A stretch of 64,000 nucleotides of DNA from Nesterenkonia cremea. Its GTDB lineage: Bacteria > Actinomycetota > Actinomycetes > Actinomycetales > Micrococcaceae. The stretch lies in contig NZ_BMIS01000010.1 in the NCBI RefSeq assembly GCF_014642675.1, forward strand, positions 4,253 through 68,252. Direction: 5' to 3'. Positions 1-9,890 of this stretch are shown here, piece by piece. Position numbers and translations under genes: made by a program. Below the pieces are notes generated by a model. That model saw only the letters and a program-made list of their open reading frames with translations, made no database searches and was not told where the DNA came from. Numbering within the stretch: position 1 is the stretch's first letter; each line of letters starts with the position of its first letter.

Positions 1-125
1 CCATGGGTACCTCGGTGACCGGCCGCCAGCGCAGTTCGAGACCCTGTTCTACGATGACAACACCAGACCCAATGAGCTGGTGGAATCCCTATAGACGGAG
101 TCTCCATCCATCCCAGTGCGGTTCA
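1..125 (+). mobile_element. Right end of an IS3-family insertion sequence (left part outside the window)
   Basis: The window opens inside an insertion sequence. A transposase C-terminus ends at 94. It is followed at 97-125 by a sequence which, read inward from 125, begins TGAACCGCACTGGGATGGAT. That resembles the terminal inverted repeats of many actinobacterial IS3-group elements (TGAACCGCCCCGGG type). The element would end at 125, so a short target duplication should begin at 126. The left half, the other repeat and the frameshift site cannot be seen, so whether the copy is intact is unknown. Confidence 0.6.
2..94 (+). CDS. IS3-family transposase, C-terminal 30 residues only
   Basis: An open frame enters from the left edge and stops at TAG 92-94. 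Its last residues include the PPAQFETLFYDDNTRPNELV stretch. The pattern PPAxFExxYY followed by a short Pro/Glu-rich tail is typical of the end of IS3-family OrfB, the DDE integrase that moves the element. Only the tail after the catalytic core is present, so no catalytic residue can be checked. The identification rests on this short match plus the IS-end-like sequence immediately downstream. Confidence 0.55.
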   Translation, partial: HGYLGDRPPAQFETLFYDDNTRPNELVESL

Positions 126-205
126 ATGGTTTCGTGAGCGCTGACCGGCGCGGTGGGGAGGCCCTCAGGCGCATCAGCCACAGATGTTTCACGTAGAACG
201 CAGAA

Positions 206-238
206 AAGCCCGGCACCAGAAGAGCTGATGCCGGGCTT
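206..238 (-). terminator. Intrinsic terminator after tRNA-Pro
   Basis: A perfect 10-bp inverted repeat AAGCCCGGCA (206-215) / TGCCGGGCTT (229-238). On the minus strand it is followed by a short T run (TTTTCT), about 28 nt downstream of the tRNA-Pro 3' end. Confidence 0.7.
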
Positions 239-265
239 CATCCCTGAATGATCAGGGATCTGTGG

Positions 266-339
266 TCGGGGTGACAGGATTTGAACCTACGACCTCCTCG
301 TCCCGAACGAGGCGCGCTACCAAACTGCGCCACACCCCG
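266..339 (-). tRNA. tRNA-Pro, anticodon CGG
   Basis: A complete cloverleaf can be folded on the minus strand. The acceptor stem is CGGGGTG with CACCCCG and discriminator A. The D arm, the T arm with GTTCAAAT, and an anticodon arm CCTCG-TTCGGGA-CGAGG with anticodon CGG are all present. CCA is not encoded. It is a single gene with its own terminator at 206-238. Confidence 0.95.
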
Positions 340-470
340 TGGCCTGCGATCTGGCCCAGAGGCTAGGAAACGCAGAGTTCAATAGTAGCGACTGCCCGGG
401 CATGGAAGCAAAACGAAGGTCCCTTCGTCTGTCATGCTCTCACTGAGGTTTCGGGGATAGTCTTAATGAC

Positions 471-1100
471 ATGAACGAACGCCCTCAGCCGCACCGCTTG
501 AAGCTCCTCGTCTCCGGAGCGGCGTTCGTGATCCTCTGCCTCGGGCTCACGCTTCTGCTGCTTCCCAACCCCTGGGCCATCGTGGCCGGCGTCGCGCTGG
601 GTGCTGCGGGAGGTGCGGGCGCCTATGGTCTGATGCACGGCCGGGAACTGTCCCTGCAGCAGCGCGCCACAGAGGTCCGCTCCGAGCAGCAGGAGCTGCA
701 GAAGCAGCTGGGCTCCCTGGACCAGACCATCCGTGGCCGCTCTCAGCAGCTGCCACCCTCTACGCAGGGTCAGCTGCGCATGATGGTGGTCGGCCTGGAG
801 GAGATCGTGGAGCGCTGGTCCTCCCTGGACCGCGTCCCTGAACATCAGGAGGGCGTCCGCCGAACGGTGGAGCGCCAACTGCCCCAGACTCTGGAGGTCT
901 TCCTGCAGCTTCCCGACGCTGAGAAGCCCCAGCACGCCTCCGAGTTCAAGTCGCAGGTCAGTCTGCTCGCTGAGGCTGTGGCCAAAACCCGCGACCGGGT
1001 GGTCCGTCAGGACCTCCATGCCCTGCGTACCAACCGCTGGCTGTTGGAGGAGTCCCTCACCGACACCGATGAGAAGCGTTTCCGGGACCAGGGGCTGTGA
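471..1100 (+). CDS. Two-TM membrane protein with coiled-coil C-terminus, unknown function
   Basis: A 209-residue protein that I do not recognise. Two hydrophobic segments lie at about residues 10-31 and 34-54, separated by an NPW turn. They are followed by roughly 150 charged residues rich in Gln, Glu and Leu, predicted to be coiled coil and probably cytoplasmic. The ATG at 471 has no Shine-Dalgarno. A -10-like TAGTCT lies at 458-463, 7 nt before the start, so the mRNA may be leaderless. The gene sits 37 bp upstream of a TetR regulator on the same strand and may be co-transcribed with it. It could be a cell-envelope or septum-associated protein, but nothing here proves that. Confidence 0.75.
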   Translation: MNERPQPHRLKLLVSGAAFVILCLGLTLLLLPNPWAIVAGVALGAAGGAGAYGLMHGRELSLQQRATEVRSEQQELQKQLGSLDQTIRGRSQQLPPSTQGQLRMMVVGLEEIVERWSSLDRVPEHQEGVRRTVERQLPQTLEVFLQLPDAEKPQHASEFKSQVSLLAEAVAKTRDRVVRQDLHALRTNRWLLEESLTDTDEKRFRDQGL

Positions 1101-1137
1101 TCACTGGCGGCTGTGACCACGCAGCGGGGGAGCGGTC

Positions 1138-1722
1138 ATGTCCTTGAGCTCTGAGCGTATCGTCCGGGCGGCCCAGGATCTGCTCACCGATTATGGCCTC
1201 CACGATGTCACCATGCGCCGGCTGGCCTCTGAGCTGGGCGTGCGCCCAGGTGCCCTCTACTATCACGTGCCCCATAAGCAGGAGCTTCTGCGGCGCGTGG
1301 CGCACCAGCTGCTGGCCCCGCTGCAGAACACCGACGCCGGCCCCTTCGAGCTGATGCAGCAGTTCCGCGACCTGGTCCTGCCGCTGCGCGACGGCGGTGA
1401 CCTCCTGCTCATCGCCTATGGCCTGGACCAGCGCATCCCGCCGGTGCCCGCGTTGGAAGCCTCTCTGCGGATCCATGGCCTTGATGACAAGCAGGCCCGT
1501 CAGCGCAGTGCGGTCATCATGCGCTTCGCTCTGGGTGCCGTGGCCGCGGAGCAGAACATCGCCCTGCTCGCGACGGCGGAGCAGCCCTCCTCGTTCGAGA
1601 CAGCTTCGCTTCAGAGATCCTCGGCGCAGGTGTCTTCCGCCGAGGCATCCTCGGCCCTGACGACACAGAGCGCAGACCTCTATGCACAAGGTCTGCGCTC
1701 TCTGCTCGCTCACCGGAACTGA
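1138..1722 (+). CDS. TetR-family transcriptional regulator
   Basis: 194 residues. The N-terminal 60 residues form a TetR helix-turn-helix, with TMRRLASELGVRPGALYYHV carrying the turn and recognition helix. LYYHV is typical of the TetR/TetR_C subgroup. The remainder is the ligand-binding and dimerisation domain, ending in a Ser/Ala-rich tail. A GGGGGAG ribosome-binding site precedes the ATG. It follows the two-TM protein gene on the same strand and converges with aceB. The target and ligand cannot be read from the sequence. No exporter is directly adjacent, so regulation of the upstream membrane-protein gene, or of itself, is only a guess. Confidence 0.85.
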   Translation: MSLSSERIVRAAQDLLTDYGLHDVTMRRLASELGVRPGALYYHVPHKQELLRRVAHQLLAPLQNTDAGPFELMQQFRDLVLPLRDGGDLLLIAYGLDQRIPPVPALEASLRIHGLDDKQARQRSAVIMRFALGAVAAEQNIALLATAEQPSSFETASLQRSSAQVSSAEASSALTTQSADLYAQGLRSLLAHRN

Positions 1723-1779
1723 GCCTCAGCGGCCCATCCGGCACGGCCGATCAGCTCAGCTGACCGAACGGCTCACTGA

Positions 1780-3381
<1,602 letters not shown>

Positions 3382-3424
3382 GCTGACTGCTCCTTCGCAG
3401 GTCATCGGTTCTGGTGACTGTTCC

Positions 3425-3456
3425 ATCTTTGGCATAAGATTCGGATTATGGAAGAT
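3425..3456. promoter_or_regulatory. Candidate IclR operator between aceB and iclR
   Basis: An imperfect inverted repeat with arms at 3425-3437 (ATCTTTGGCATAA) and 3446-3456 (TTATGGAAGAT) lies in the 66-bp divergent gap. It covers the likely -10 (TAAGAT, 3435-3440) and the first codons of the IclR gene. This placement fits autorepression plus control of aceB. The match to IclR sites is inferred from position and symmetry only. Confidence 0.45.
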
Positions 3457-4254
3457 AAAGTCCACATTGCGGACTCTGGGGCGGCGGAGCCCACCCCTGC
3501 CAAACGTCCCGAGACGCAGCGGGTCCAGGTGTTGGAGCGGGCCTTCGATCTGCTCAACGCTCTGGTGTCGCTGGGCGGCACCGGTACGGCGGGTCAGCTC
3601 AAGGCCGAGACCGGACTGGCCGGCCCAACAGTCCACCGGCTCCTGCATACGCTGATCGCACGGGGTCTGGTCCACCAGCTCCCCGACCGCAGCTACGCCC
3701 TGGGCGCCAATCTGGTCCCCCTGGGGGAGGCCGCCACCCGTCAGCTGGGCGGGCTGGCCGTCCCGCAGATGCAGTCGCTGGTGGGGGAGCTCGGGGAGAG
3801 CGTGAACATGGCGGCCATGGAGTCCGAGATGGTCGTCTACATCGCCCAGGTGCCCTCGCCGCAGTCCATGCGGATGTTCACCGAAGTCGGCCGCCGTGCC
3901 TCTATGCACTCCACGGCGGTGGGCAAAGCCATGCTGGCTACGATGGAGCCCGACCGGGTCCGTGCCGTCATGGCCTCCACCGGGATGCCCTCGATGACCG
4001 CGAAGACGCTGACCAAGCCGGGTCCGCTGCTGGAGCAGCTGCCGGTGATCGGACAGCAGGGCTACGCCCTCGATGATGAGGAGCAGGAGCTCGGCGTCCG
4101 CTGCCTGGCCGTGCCGGTGCCGCAGGGGCCCACGCGGATGGCGCTCTCGGTCTCCGGGCCCACGGCACGAGTGGATGATGCCTTCGTCCGGCATGCGGTT
4201 CCGCTGATGAAGCGCACCGCGGCAGCGATCGGCCGCAGGTACAGCCGCAGCTGA
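3448..4254 (+). CDS. IclR-family transcriptional regulator, probable regulator of aceB
   Basis: 268 residues. After about 25 variable residues comes a winged helix (VQVLERAFDLLNALVSLGGT, then TGLAGPTVHRLLHTL), followed by an IclR effector domain with SVNMAAMESEMVVYIAQV and STAVGKAMLA. This is the classic two-domain IclR layout. IclR proteins sense small metabolites such as glyoxylate or pyruvate. The divergent position next to malate synthase suggests it controls acetate/glyoxylate metabolism. There is no ribosome-binding site before the ATG. A TAAGAT hexamer 7 nt upstream suggests a leaderless transcript. Confidence 0.88.
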   Translation: MEDKVHIADSGAAEPTPAKRPETQRVQVLERAFDLLNALVSLGGTGTAGQLKAETGLAGPTVHRLLHTLIARGLVHQLPDRSYALGANLVPLGEAATRQLGGLAVPQMQSLVGELGESVNMAAMESEMVVYIAQVPSPQSMRMFTEVGRRASMHSTAVGKAMLATMEPDRVRAVMASTGMPSMTAKTLTKPGPLLEQLPVIGQQGYALDDEEQELGVRCLAVPVPQGPTRMALSVSGPTARVDDAFVRHAVPLMKRTAAAIGRRYSRS

Positions 4255-4370
4255 GGTTGGGTCTCGCGCTCGCAGAGCTCCCGACGCCGGCCACCCGACG
4301 CTGGCCGCGTTGAGCTCAGCCCAGGCCAGACCTGTTCAGCCCAGCTCTGTTCGATCCAGGTCTGCTCAGC

Positions 4371-5462
4371 TCAGCCCAGCGGCAGGCCGTGCACCTCGGC
4401 CACGGAGGGGTGGTGCAGCCGGCCGCCCGCGGTGCTCAGCCCCTCGGCCAGTGCGGAATCGGCCGCCAGCGCAGCCTCCCAGCCGGCGTCGGCGAGCTTG
4501 AGCACATAGGGAAGCGTGGCATTGGTGAGCGCCGGCGTGGAGGTGGCGGGCACGGCGCCGGGCATATTCGCCACGCAATAGAAGAGCGCATCGTGGACTG
4601 AGAAGGTGGGCTCGTGGTGGGTGGTCGGCCGGGATCCCTCGAAGCAGCCGCCCTGATCCACGGCGATGTCCACGAACACAGTTCCGGGCCGGGCCGCGGC
4701 CACCATCTCTTCGGTGACCACTTTGGGCGCAGCCGCCCCGGGCACCAGCACGGCCCCGACCACCAGATCCGACTGCCCCACCTGCTGGGCGATCTCATAG
4801 GGGGTGGAGGCCAGCGTGCGGATGCTGCCGCGGAATGCCTCGTCCACCTGCCGCAGCCGCGGCAGCGAGATGTCCATGACGGTCACCTCAGCACCCAGGC
4901 CCTGAGCCACGCGGGCCGCGTTGACTCCGGCGACGCCGCCACCGATCACCAGCACCTGCCCGTTGCGGGTCCCCGGGACGCCGGGCAGCAGCACTCCGGC
5001 CCCGCCGGCGTGGGCGCGCAGATGGGAGGCGCCCTCCAGCACGGAGAGCCGGCCGGCGACCTCGCTCATCGGGGTCAGCAGCGGCAGGGAGCCGTCGCCC
5101 AGCTGGACGGTCTCATAGGCGATGGAGGTGGTGCCGGCCTGCATCAGGGCCTCGGTGAGTGCTCGGTCGGCGGCCAGATGCAGATAGGTGAACAGCACCA
5201 GGTCCTCGCGCAGGAAACCGTACTCCTGGGCCACCGGCTCCTTGACCTTGAGCACCATCTGCGCGCTCCAAGCCTCGGCGGCGGAGGTCACGATCTCCGC
5301 GTCCACCTCCGCGTAGTCGGCGTCATGGAAGCCCGAGGCCGCACCGGCCCCGGACTGGACGAGCACCGTATGTCCGCCGGCCGTCAGCGCCGCAGCCCCG
5401 GCAGGGGTCAGTGCGACCCGGTATTCGTGGTTCTTCACTTCTGCGGGGACTCCGACGCGCAT
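4371..5462 (-). CDS. ald: Alanine dehydrogenase
   Basis: 363 residues, close to the 370 usual for NAD-dependent L-alanine dehydrogenase, which interconverts alanine with pyruvate and ammonia. The N-terminus (MRVGVPAEVKNHEYRVALTP) carries the conserved pyruvate-binding Arg and Glu. A Lys-containing VKVKEP-type stretch and the Rossmann motif GGGVAGVNAARVAQGLGAEV follow. GGAGAGAAGA precedes the ATG. It is divergent from an Lrp/AsnC regulator, the same arrangement as ald/aldR in mycobacteria, where alanine induces ald through AldR. The 3' end abuts low-complexity CAGCCCAG repeats (4312-4380) shared with the IclR side. Confidence 0.95.
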   Translation of the reverse strand: MRVGVPAEVKNHEYRVALTPAGAAALTAGGHTVLVQSGAGAASGFHDADYAEVDAEIVTSAAEAWSAQMVLKVKEPVAQEYGFLREDLVLFTYLHLAADRALTEALMQAGTTSIAYETVQLGDGSLPLLTPMSEVAGRLSVLEGASHLRAHAGGAGVLLPGVPGTRNGQVLVIGGGVAGVNAARVAQGLGAEVTVMDISLPRLRQVDEAFRGSIRTLASTPYEIAQQVGQSDLVVGAVLVPGAAAPKVVTEEMVAAARPGTVFVDIAVDQGGCFEGSRPTTHHEPTFSVHDALFYCVANMPGAVPATSTPALTNATLPYVLKLADAGWEAALAADSALAEGLSTAGGRLHHPSVAEVHGLPLG

Positions 5463-5537
5463 TCTTCTCTCCGAACGATCAGCAGCTGGACACCTTCAAT
5501 ATCCCTCAGTCTTTCGTGCTGGTCGATATCTGCCGCA

Positions 5538-5569
5538 TATAATTCTGTGAGAGGCCGCAGAAGTGCGGC
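5538..5569 (+). promoter_or_regulatory. Promoter -10 and leader hairpin of the Lrp/AsnC gene
   Basis: A perfect TATAAT at 5538-5543 lies about 50 nt before the regulator start. No strong -35 is evident. A small hairpin GCCGCA (5554-5559) / TGCGGC (5564-5569) sits at the start of the leader. The same 130-bp gap must hold the ald promoter and the regulator's own sites. Confidence 0.5.
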
Positions 5570-5593
5570 TGACGTTCTGAAAGGGGTGGGCGG

Positions 5594-6079
5594 ATGCCGC
5601 ATCATGCCAACGATTCTGCTGCGGCCCTGGATGAGGTGGACACCGAGCTGCTGCGCCGGCTCAGCGAGAACGCCCGCACGGCCAACTCGGACCTCGCCCG
5701 GGCAGTGGAGCTCTCTCCGAGCGCCTGCCTGGCACGGATCCGCCGACTGCGTCAGAGCGGTGTGATCACCGGGTTCACCACCACGATCAGTCCGCGGGCC
5801 CTGGGCTATACCTTCCAGGCGCTGGTCAATGTGCGGATCCGCCCGGGCGCCCGGCACATGATGGGTCGGATCACCGAGGAGCTGCGGGCGCTGCCGGAGG
5901 TCTCCCAGCTCTTCGTGCTCGGCGGCACGGAGGACTTCCTGATCCACGTCCAGGTCCGCGACGCCGACCACGTGCGCCAGTTCGTGCTGGACAACCTCTC
6001 CAGCAATCCCTCAGTGGCGCTGACCGAGACGAATATGGTCTTCGAACATCACCAGGGACGCGGCGGACTGCCCAGCTAG
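5594..6079 (+). CDS. Lrp/AsnC-family regulator, probable AldR
   Basis: 161 residues. The N-terminal AsnC helix-turn-helix (LDEVDTELLRRLSENARTAN, then LSPSACLARIRRLRQSGVI) is followed by an RAM/AsnC ligand-binding beta-alpha domain with a GGTEDFLIHVQVRD motif. Length and order are standard for the family. AAAGGGGTGG precedes the ATG. It is divergent from alanine dehydrogenase, so by analogy with mycobacterial AldR it probably senses alanine and controls ald. That inference rests on gene position rather than on a residue-level match. Confidence 0.88.
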   Translation: MPHHANDSAAALDEVDTELLRRLSENARTANSDLARAVELSPSACLARIRRLRQSGVITGFTTTISPRALGYTFQALVNVRIRPGARHMMGRITEELRALPEVSQLFVLGGTEDFLIHVQVRDADHVRQFVLDNLSSNPSVALTETNMVFEHHQGRGGLPS

Positions 6080-6104
6080 TCAGACGGGCCCGGTTCAGAC
6101 GCAG

Positions 6105-6151
6105 AATGCCGCGAGCTTGCGGCAATGCCGCGAGTTACAACTCGCGGCATT
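6105..6151. terminator. Palindromic bidirectional terminator-like element
   Basis: A perfect 13-bp inverted repeat AATGCCGCGAGTT (6124-6136) / AACTCGCGGCATT (6139-6151) has a 2-nt centre. It is preceded by a direct copy of AATGCCGCGAG at 6105-6115. It lies between the convergent regulator and otsB genes. There is no clear T run on either side, so termination is inferred from position. Confidence 0.5.
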
Positions 6152-6200
6152 CCGTCAGGAGCTGCCGAGTTCGGCCCGAGTCCAGTCAGCTCAGCCCAGT

Positions 6201-6976
6201 TCAGCTGCGCAGCTGTCGCAGCGCCTCCAGCACGTCGGCCAGATCCGCCGGGGCGCCGATCCGGTGCTCCGCGGCAGTGCTGCCCTCGCCGACCTTCACG
6301 CCGACGTCGTCGTTCTCCAGCACGGCGAAGCCATGCTCATCGGTGACGTCATCGCCGGCGAAGAGCACAGCGCCGGGCTTCACATGGGAGCGCAGCTCGG
6401 TGATGGCCTCGCCCTTGGTGGAGAGCACCACCACGGATTCCACCACGGCCTTGCCCTCCTTCACATGGGCGCCGTCCACCAGGGCCAATGCGGCCCGGGC
6501 CTCCTCGAGGACCTTCTCGGCCGCTTCGGGATCCTCCACGCGGCGGACATGGATGGCCGCACCCGCGGGCTTCGGCTCCACCCAGGCGCCCTCGGCGGTG
6601 GACGCCACCTGCTCCAACGAGTCGATGATCGAGGTCCGCGCGATCTCCTCCTGGGCGCTGAGCTCCAGCCCCGGAGAGTCCGGACCCAGACAGCGCTCGG
6701 CGCCGTGGGAGCCGAAGAGCAGCGTGCCCTCCGGCGGGGAAGCCAGCCGGCGCAGAGTCGCCAGGGGCCGGCCGGAGACATAGGCCAGCGTCACTCCCGG
6801 CACCTCGGCCAACCGCCCGATGGCCTCCGCATTGGCCGGGACCGGTCGGGCGGCGTCGGCGTCGGGCACCAGCTCGGCCACACAGCCGTCGAAATCCAGG
6901 GCGATGAGGATCTGTTCATGGGCGGCCACCCGCTCCAGGGCGGCCTGCAGCTGGGGGTCCACAGCGTTCGGCGTGC

Positions 6977-6980
<4 letters not shown>
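6201..6980 (-). CDS. otsB: Trehalose-6-phosphate phosphatase
   Basis: 259 residues of the HAD superfamily. Motif I is IALDFDGCVAELV, with the nucleophile and general-acid Asp pair. Motif II-like SGRPLATL and motif IV AGDDVTDEHGF follow. These fit OtsB, which dephosphorylates trehalose-6-phosphate to trehalose. The start overlaps the end of otsA by 4 nt, so the two are translationally coupled in the order otsA-otsB. Trehalose serves as an osmoprotectant in these bacteria, in keeping with the OpuC-type transporter further on, although the two loci are far apart. Confidence 0.95.
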
Positions 6981-8488
<1,508 letters not shown>

Positions 8489-8670
8489 TGCGATGCACCC
8501 TTCCTTCCCGAACAGCGGTGAAGACGACGGCGGCGACGCCGGTGTCTGCTGTAAGCCTACCTGGGATCATTCAGCATCCGTCCGGGTGGGAAATGCACAA
8601 GCCCCAGGCTGAGGAGCTACCCTGGATGAGGCTTTTTCAGCTCTTCAACTAGTGCATATCGGAGATTTCC

Positions 8671-9567
8671 ATGGCTCGGACTTCGCAGAACGGCAGCGCC
8701 CGCGAGCAGGCGCGGAAGATGCAGCAGGAGCAGGAGCGCAAGGAGCGCACGCGCTCGCTGCTGCTCCGCCTCGGCGTGGTGGCCGTTGCGGTCGCAGTGG
8801 TCGTCGGCCTGACCTTCTGGGTGGTCAACCGCGGTGGCGGTGGCGGTGGCCAGTACACCACCGGTCAGGCGCCCTCGGTGGCCAATGAGCACGGCGGCAT
8901 CACGCTGACCTCCACCACGGAGCTGGCTGAGGGCGATGACCTCGGCGAGGTCTCCACCGACGAGGTCCCCGGCGGCGACCTGCCCGCCTATGTGGAGACC
9001 GAGGAGGGCGAGGTCCCCCATGTGGTCATCTACACCGATCCCTCCTGCCCGTCCTGTCAGCAGTTCGAGGCGGAGAACCACGAGCAGATTGGCGAATGGC
9101 TCGACGCCGGCCAGATCACCGTGGAGTATCGCTCGGTGAACTTTGTGGGCCAGTACGCCCAGCGCGCCAACGGTGCGATCGCCTGCGTGGCCGAGGAGTC
9201 CCCGGAACACTTCTACGACTTCCTCGGGCAGGCCACGGTGAACCCGGACCAGTCGGTGGATGAGCTGGTCAGCGCCGCCGACGGTCTGGGCGCGGACATC
9301 TCCCAGTGCATGGACGACAACGAGTACTACGCCTTCACCGGCTACACCACCGCTCAGGCGCAGGCCCAGGAGATTCAGGGCACGCCCACCATCTTTGTGG
9401 ACGGCGAGCAGATCGAAGGCTGGCAGGAGGGCGCCTTCGCTGAGGCGGTGAACTCCGCCATCGAGGACCACGGCGGCGACGCCGAGCAGGATGGCGAGCA
9501 GGATGCCGCCGAGGGCGAGGCCGAAGAGGATCCTGCTCAGCAGGAGGCCCCCGCGCAGGGAGAGTGA
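8671..9567 (+). CDS. Membrane-anchored DsbA-family thiol-disulfide oxidoreductase
   Basis: 298 residues. A basic cytoplasmic N-terminus (about 1-28) precedes one transmembrane helix (about 29-52), a Gly linker and an extracellular thioredoxin-like DsbA domain. The active site is DPSCPSCQQF with Cys126 and Cys129. GTPTIFVDG supplies the cis-proline loop. The last 40 residues are an acidic Glu/Asp/Ala tail that looks disordered. Such proteins form or isomerise disulfides in exported proteins of actinobacteria. GGAGATTTCC precedes the ATG. It is monocistronic, with tRNA-Thr following. The CPSC dipeptide is less common than CPHC, so oxidase versus reductase activity is open. Confidence 0.9.
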   Translation: MARTSQNGSAREQARKMQQEQERKERTRSLLLRLGVVAVAVAVVVGLTFWVVNRGGGGGGQYTTGQAPSVANEHGGITLTSTTELAEGDDLGEVSTDEVPGGDLPAYVETEEGEVPHVVIYTDPSCPSCQQFEAENHEQIGEWLDAGQITVEYRSVNFVGQYAQRANGAIACVAEESPEHFYDFLGQATVNPDQSVDELVSAADGLGADISQCMDDNEYYAFTGYTTAQAQAQEIQGTPTIFVDGEQIEGWQEGAFAEAVNSAIEDHGGDAEQDGEQDAAEGEAEEDPAQQEAPAQGE

Positions 9568-9606
9568 TAGACTGAGCAGTCGGCGTCGCAGTCCTCTGCG
9601 CGCCAA

Positions 9607-9679
9607 GCCTCCTTAGCTCAGCTGGTAGAGCAGCTGATTTGTAATCAGCAGGTCGTCGGTTCGAACCCGGCAGGGGGCT
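9607..9679 (+). tRNA. tRNA-Thr, anticodon TGT
   Basis: A full cloverleaf: acceptor GCCTCCT with AGGGGGC, D arm TAGCTCAGCTGGTAGAGC, anticodon arm GCTGA-TTTGTAA-TCAGC giving TGT, and T arm with GGTTCGAACCC. CCA is not encoded. TAGACT at 9568-9573 may be its -10. Confidence 0.95.
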
Positions 9680-9688
9680 CTGATTCAT

Positions 9689-9723
9689 GAATGCCCGGAA
9701 TGCCCCAGCGCTTCCGGGCGTTC
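9689..9723 (+). terminator. Intrinsic terminator after tRNA-Thr
   Basis: A 12-bp stem GAATGCCCGGAA (9689-9700) / TTCCGGGCGTTC (9712-9723) with one G-T pair and an 11-nt loop. It starts 10 nt after the tRNA 3' end. Confidence 0.65.
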
Positions 9724-9890
9724 TCATGTTCATCTGCGGTTCGTCCTCTCAGAGACTTCCGCCGTTCGGCCTGCCCTGCGGCGTGCAGGTCGGCGGCCTT
9801 TCCAGAGGATTCCCGTCCCGCAGAACGTTCTGATCCCTGAGCCTCAGCCTGTGGACTGTGCTGAGCATCAGGGCTGATGGAGGCTCCAGA

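Noticed and set aside
4312..6199. Repeated word AGCTCAGCCCAG after iclR, at the ald stop and at the otsB stop
   Set aside because: Part of the copies is coding (the last ald codons), and such Ser/Gln/Gly-like words are frequent in this base composition. Not enough to claim a repeat family.
8617..9606. 329-codon minus-strand open frame antisense to the DsbA-like gene
   Set aside because: Leu/Gly/Val-rich shadow of a GC-rich coding sequence, with no recognisable domain.
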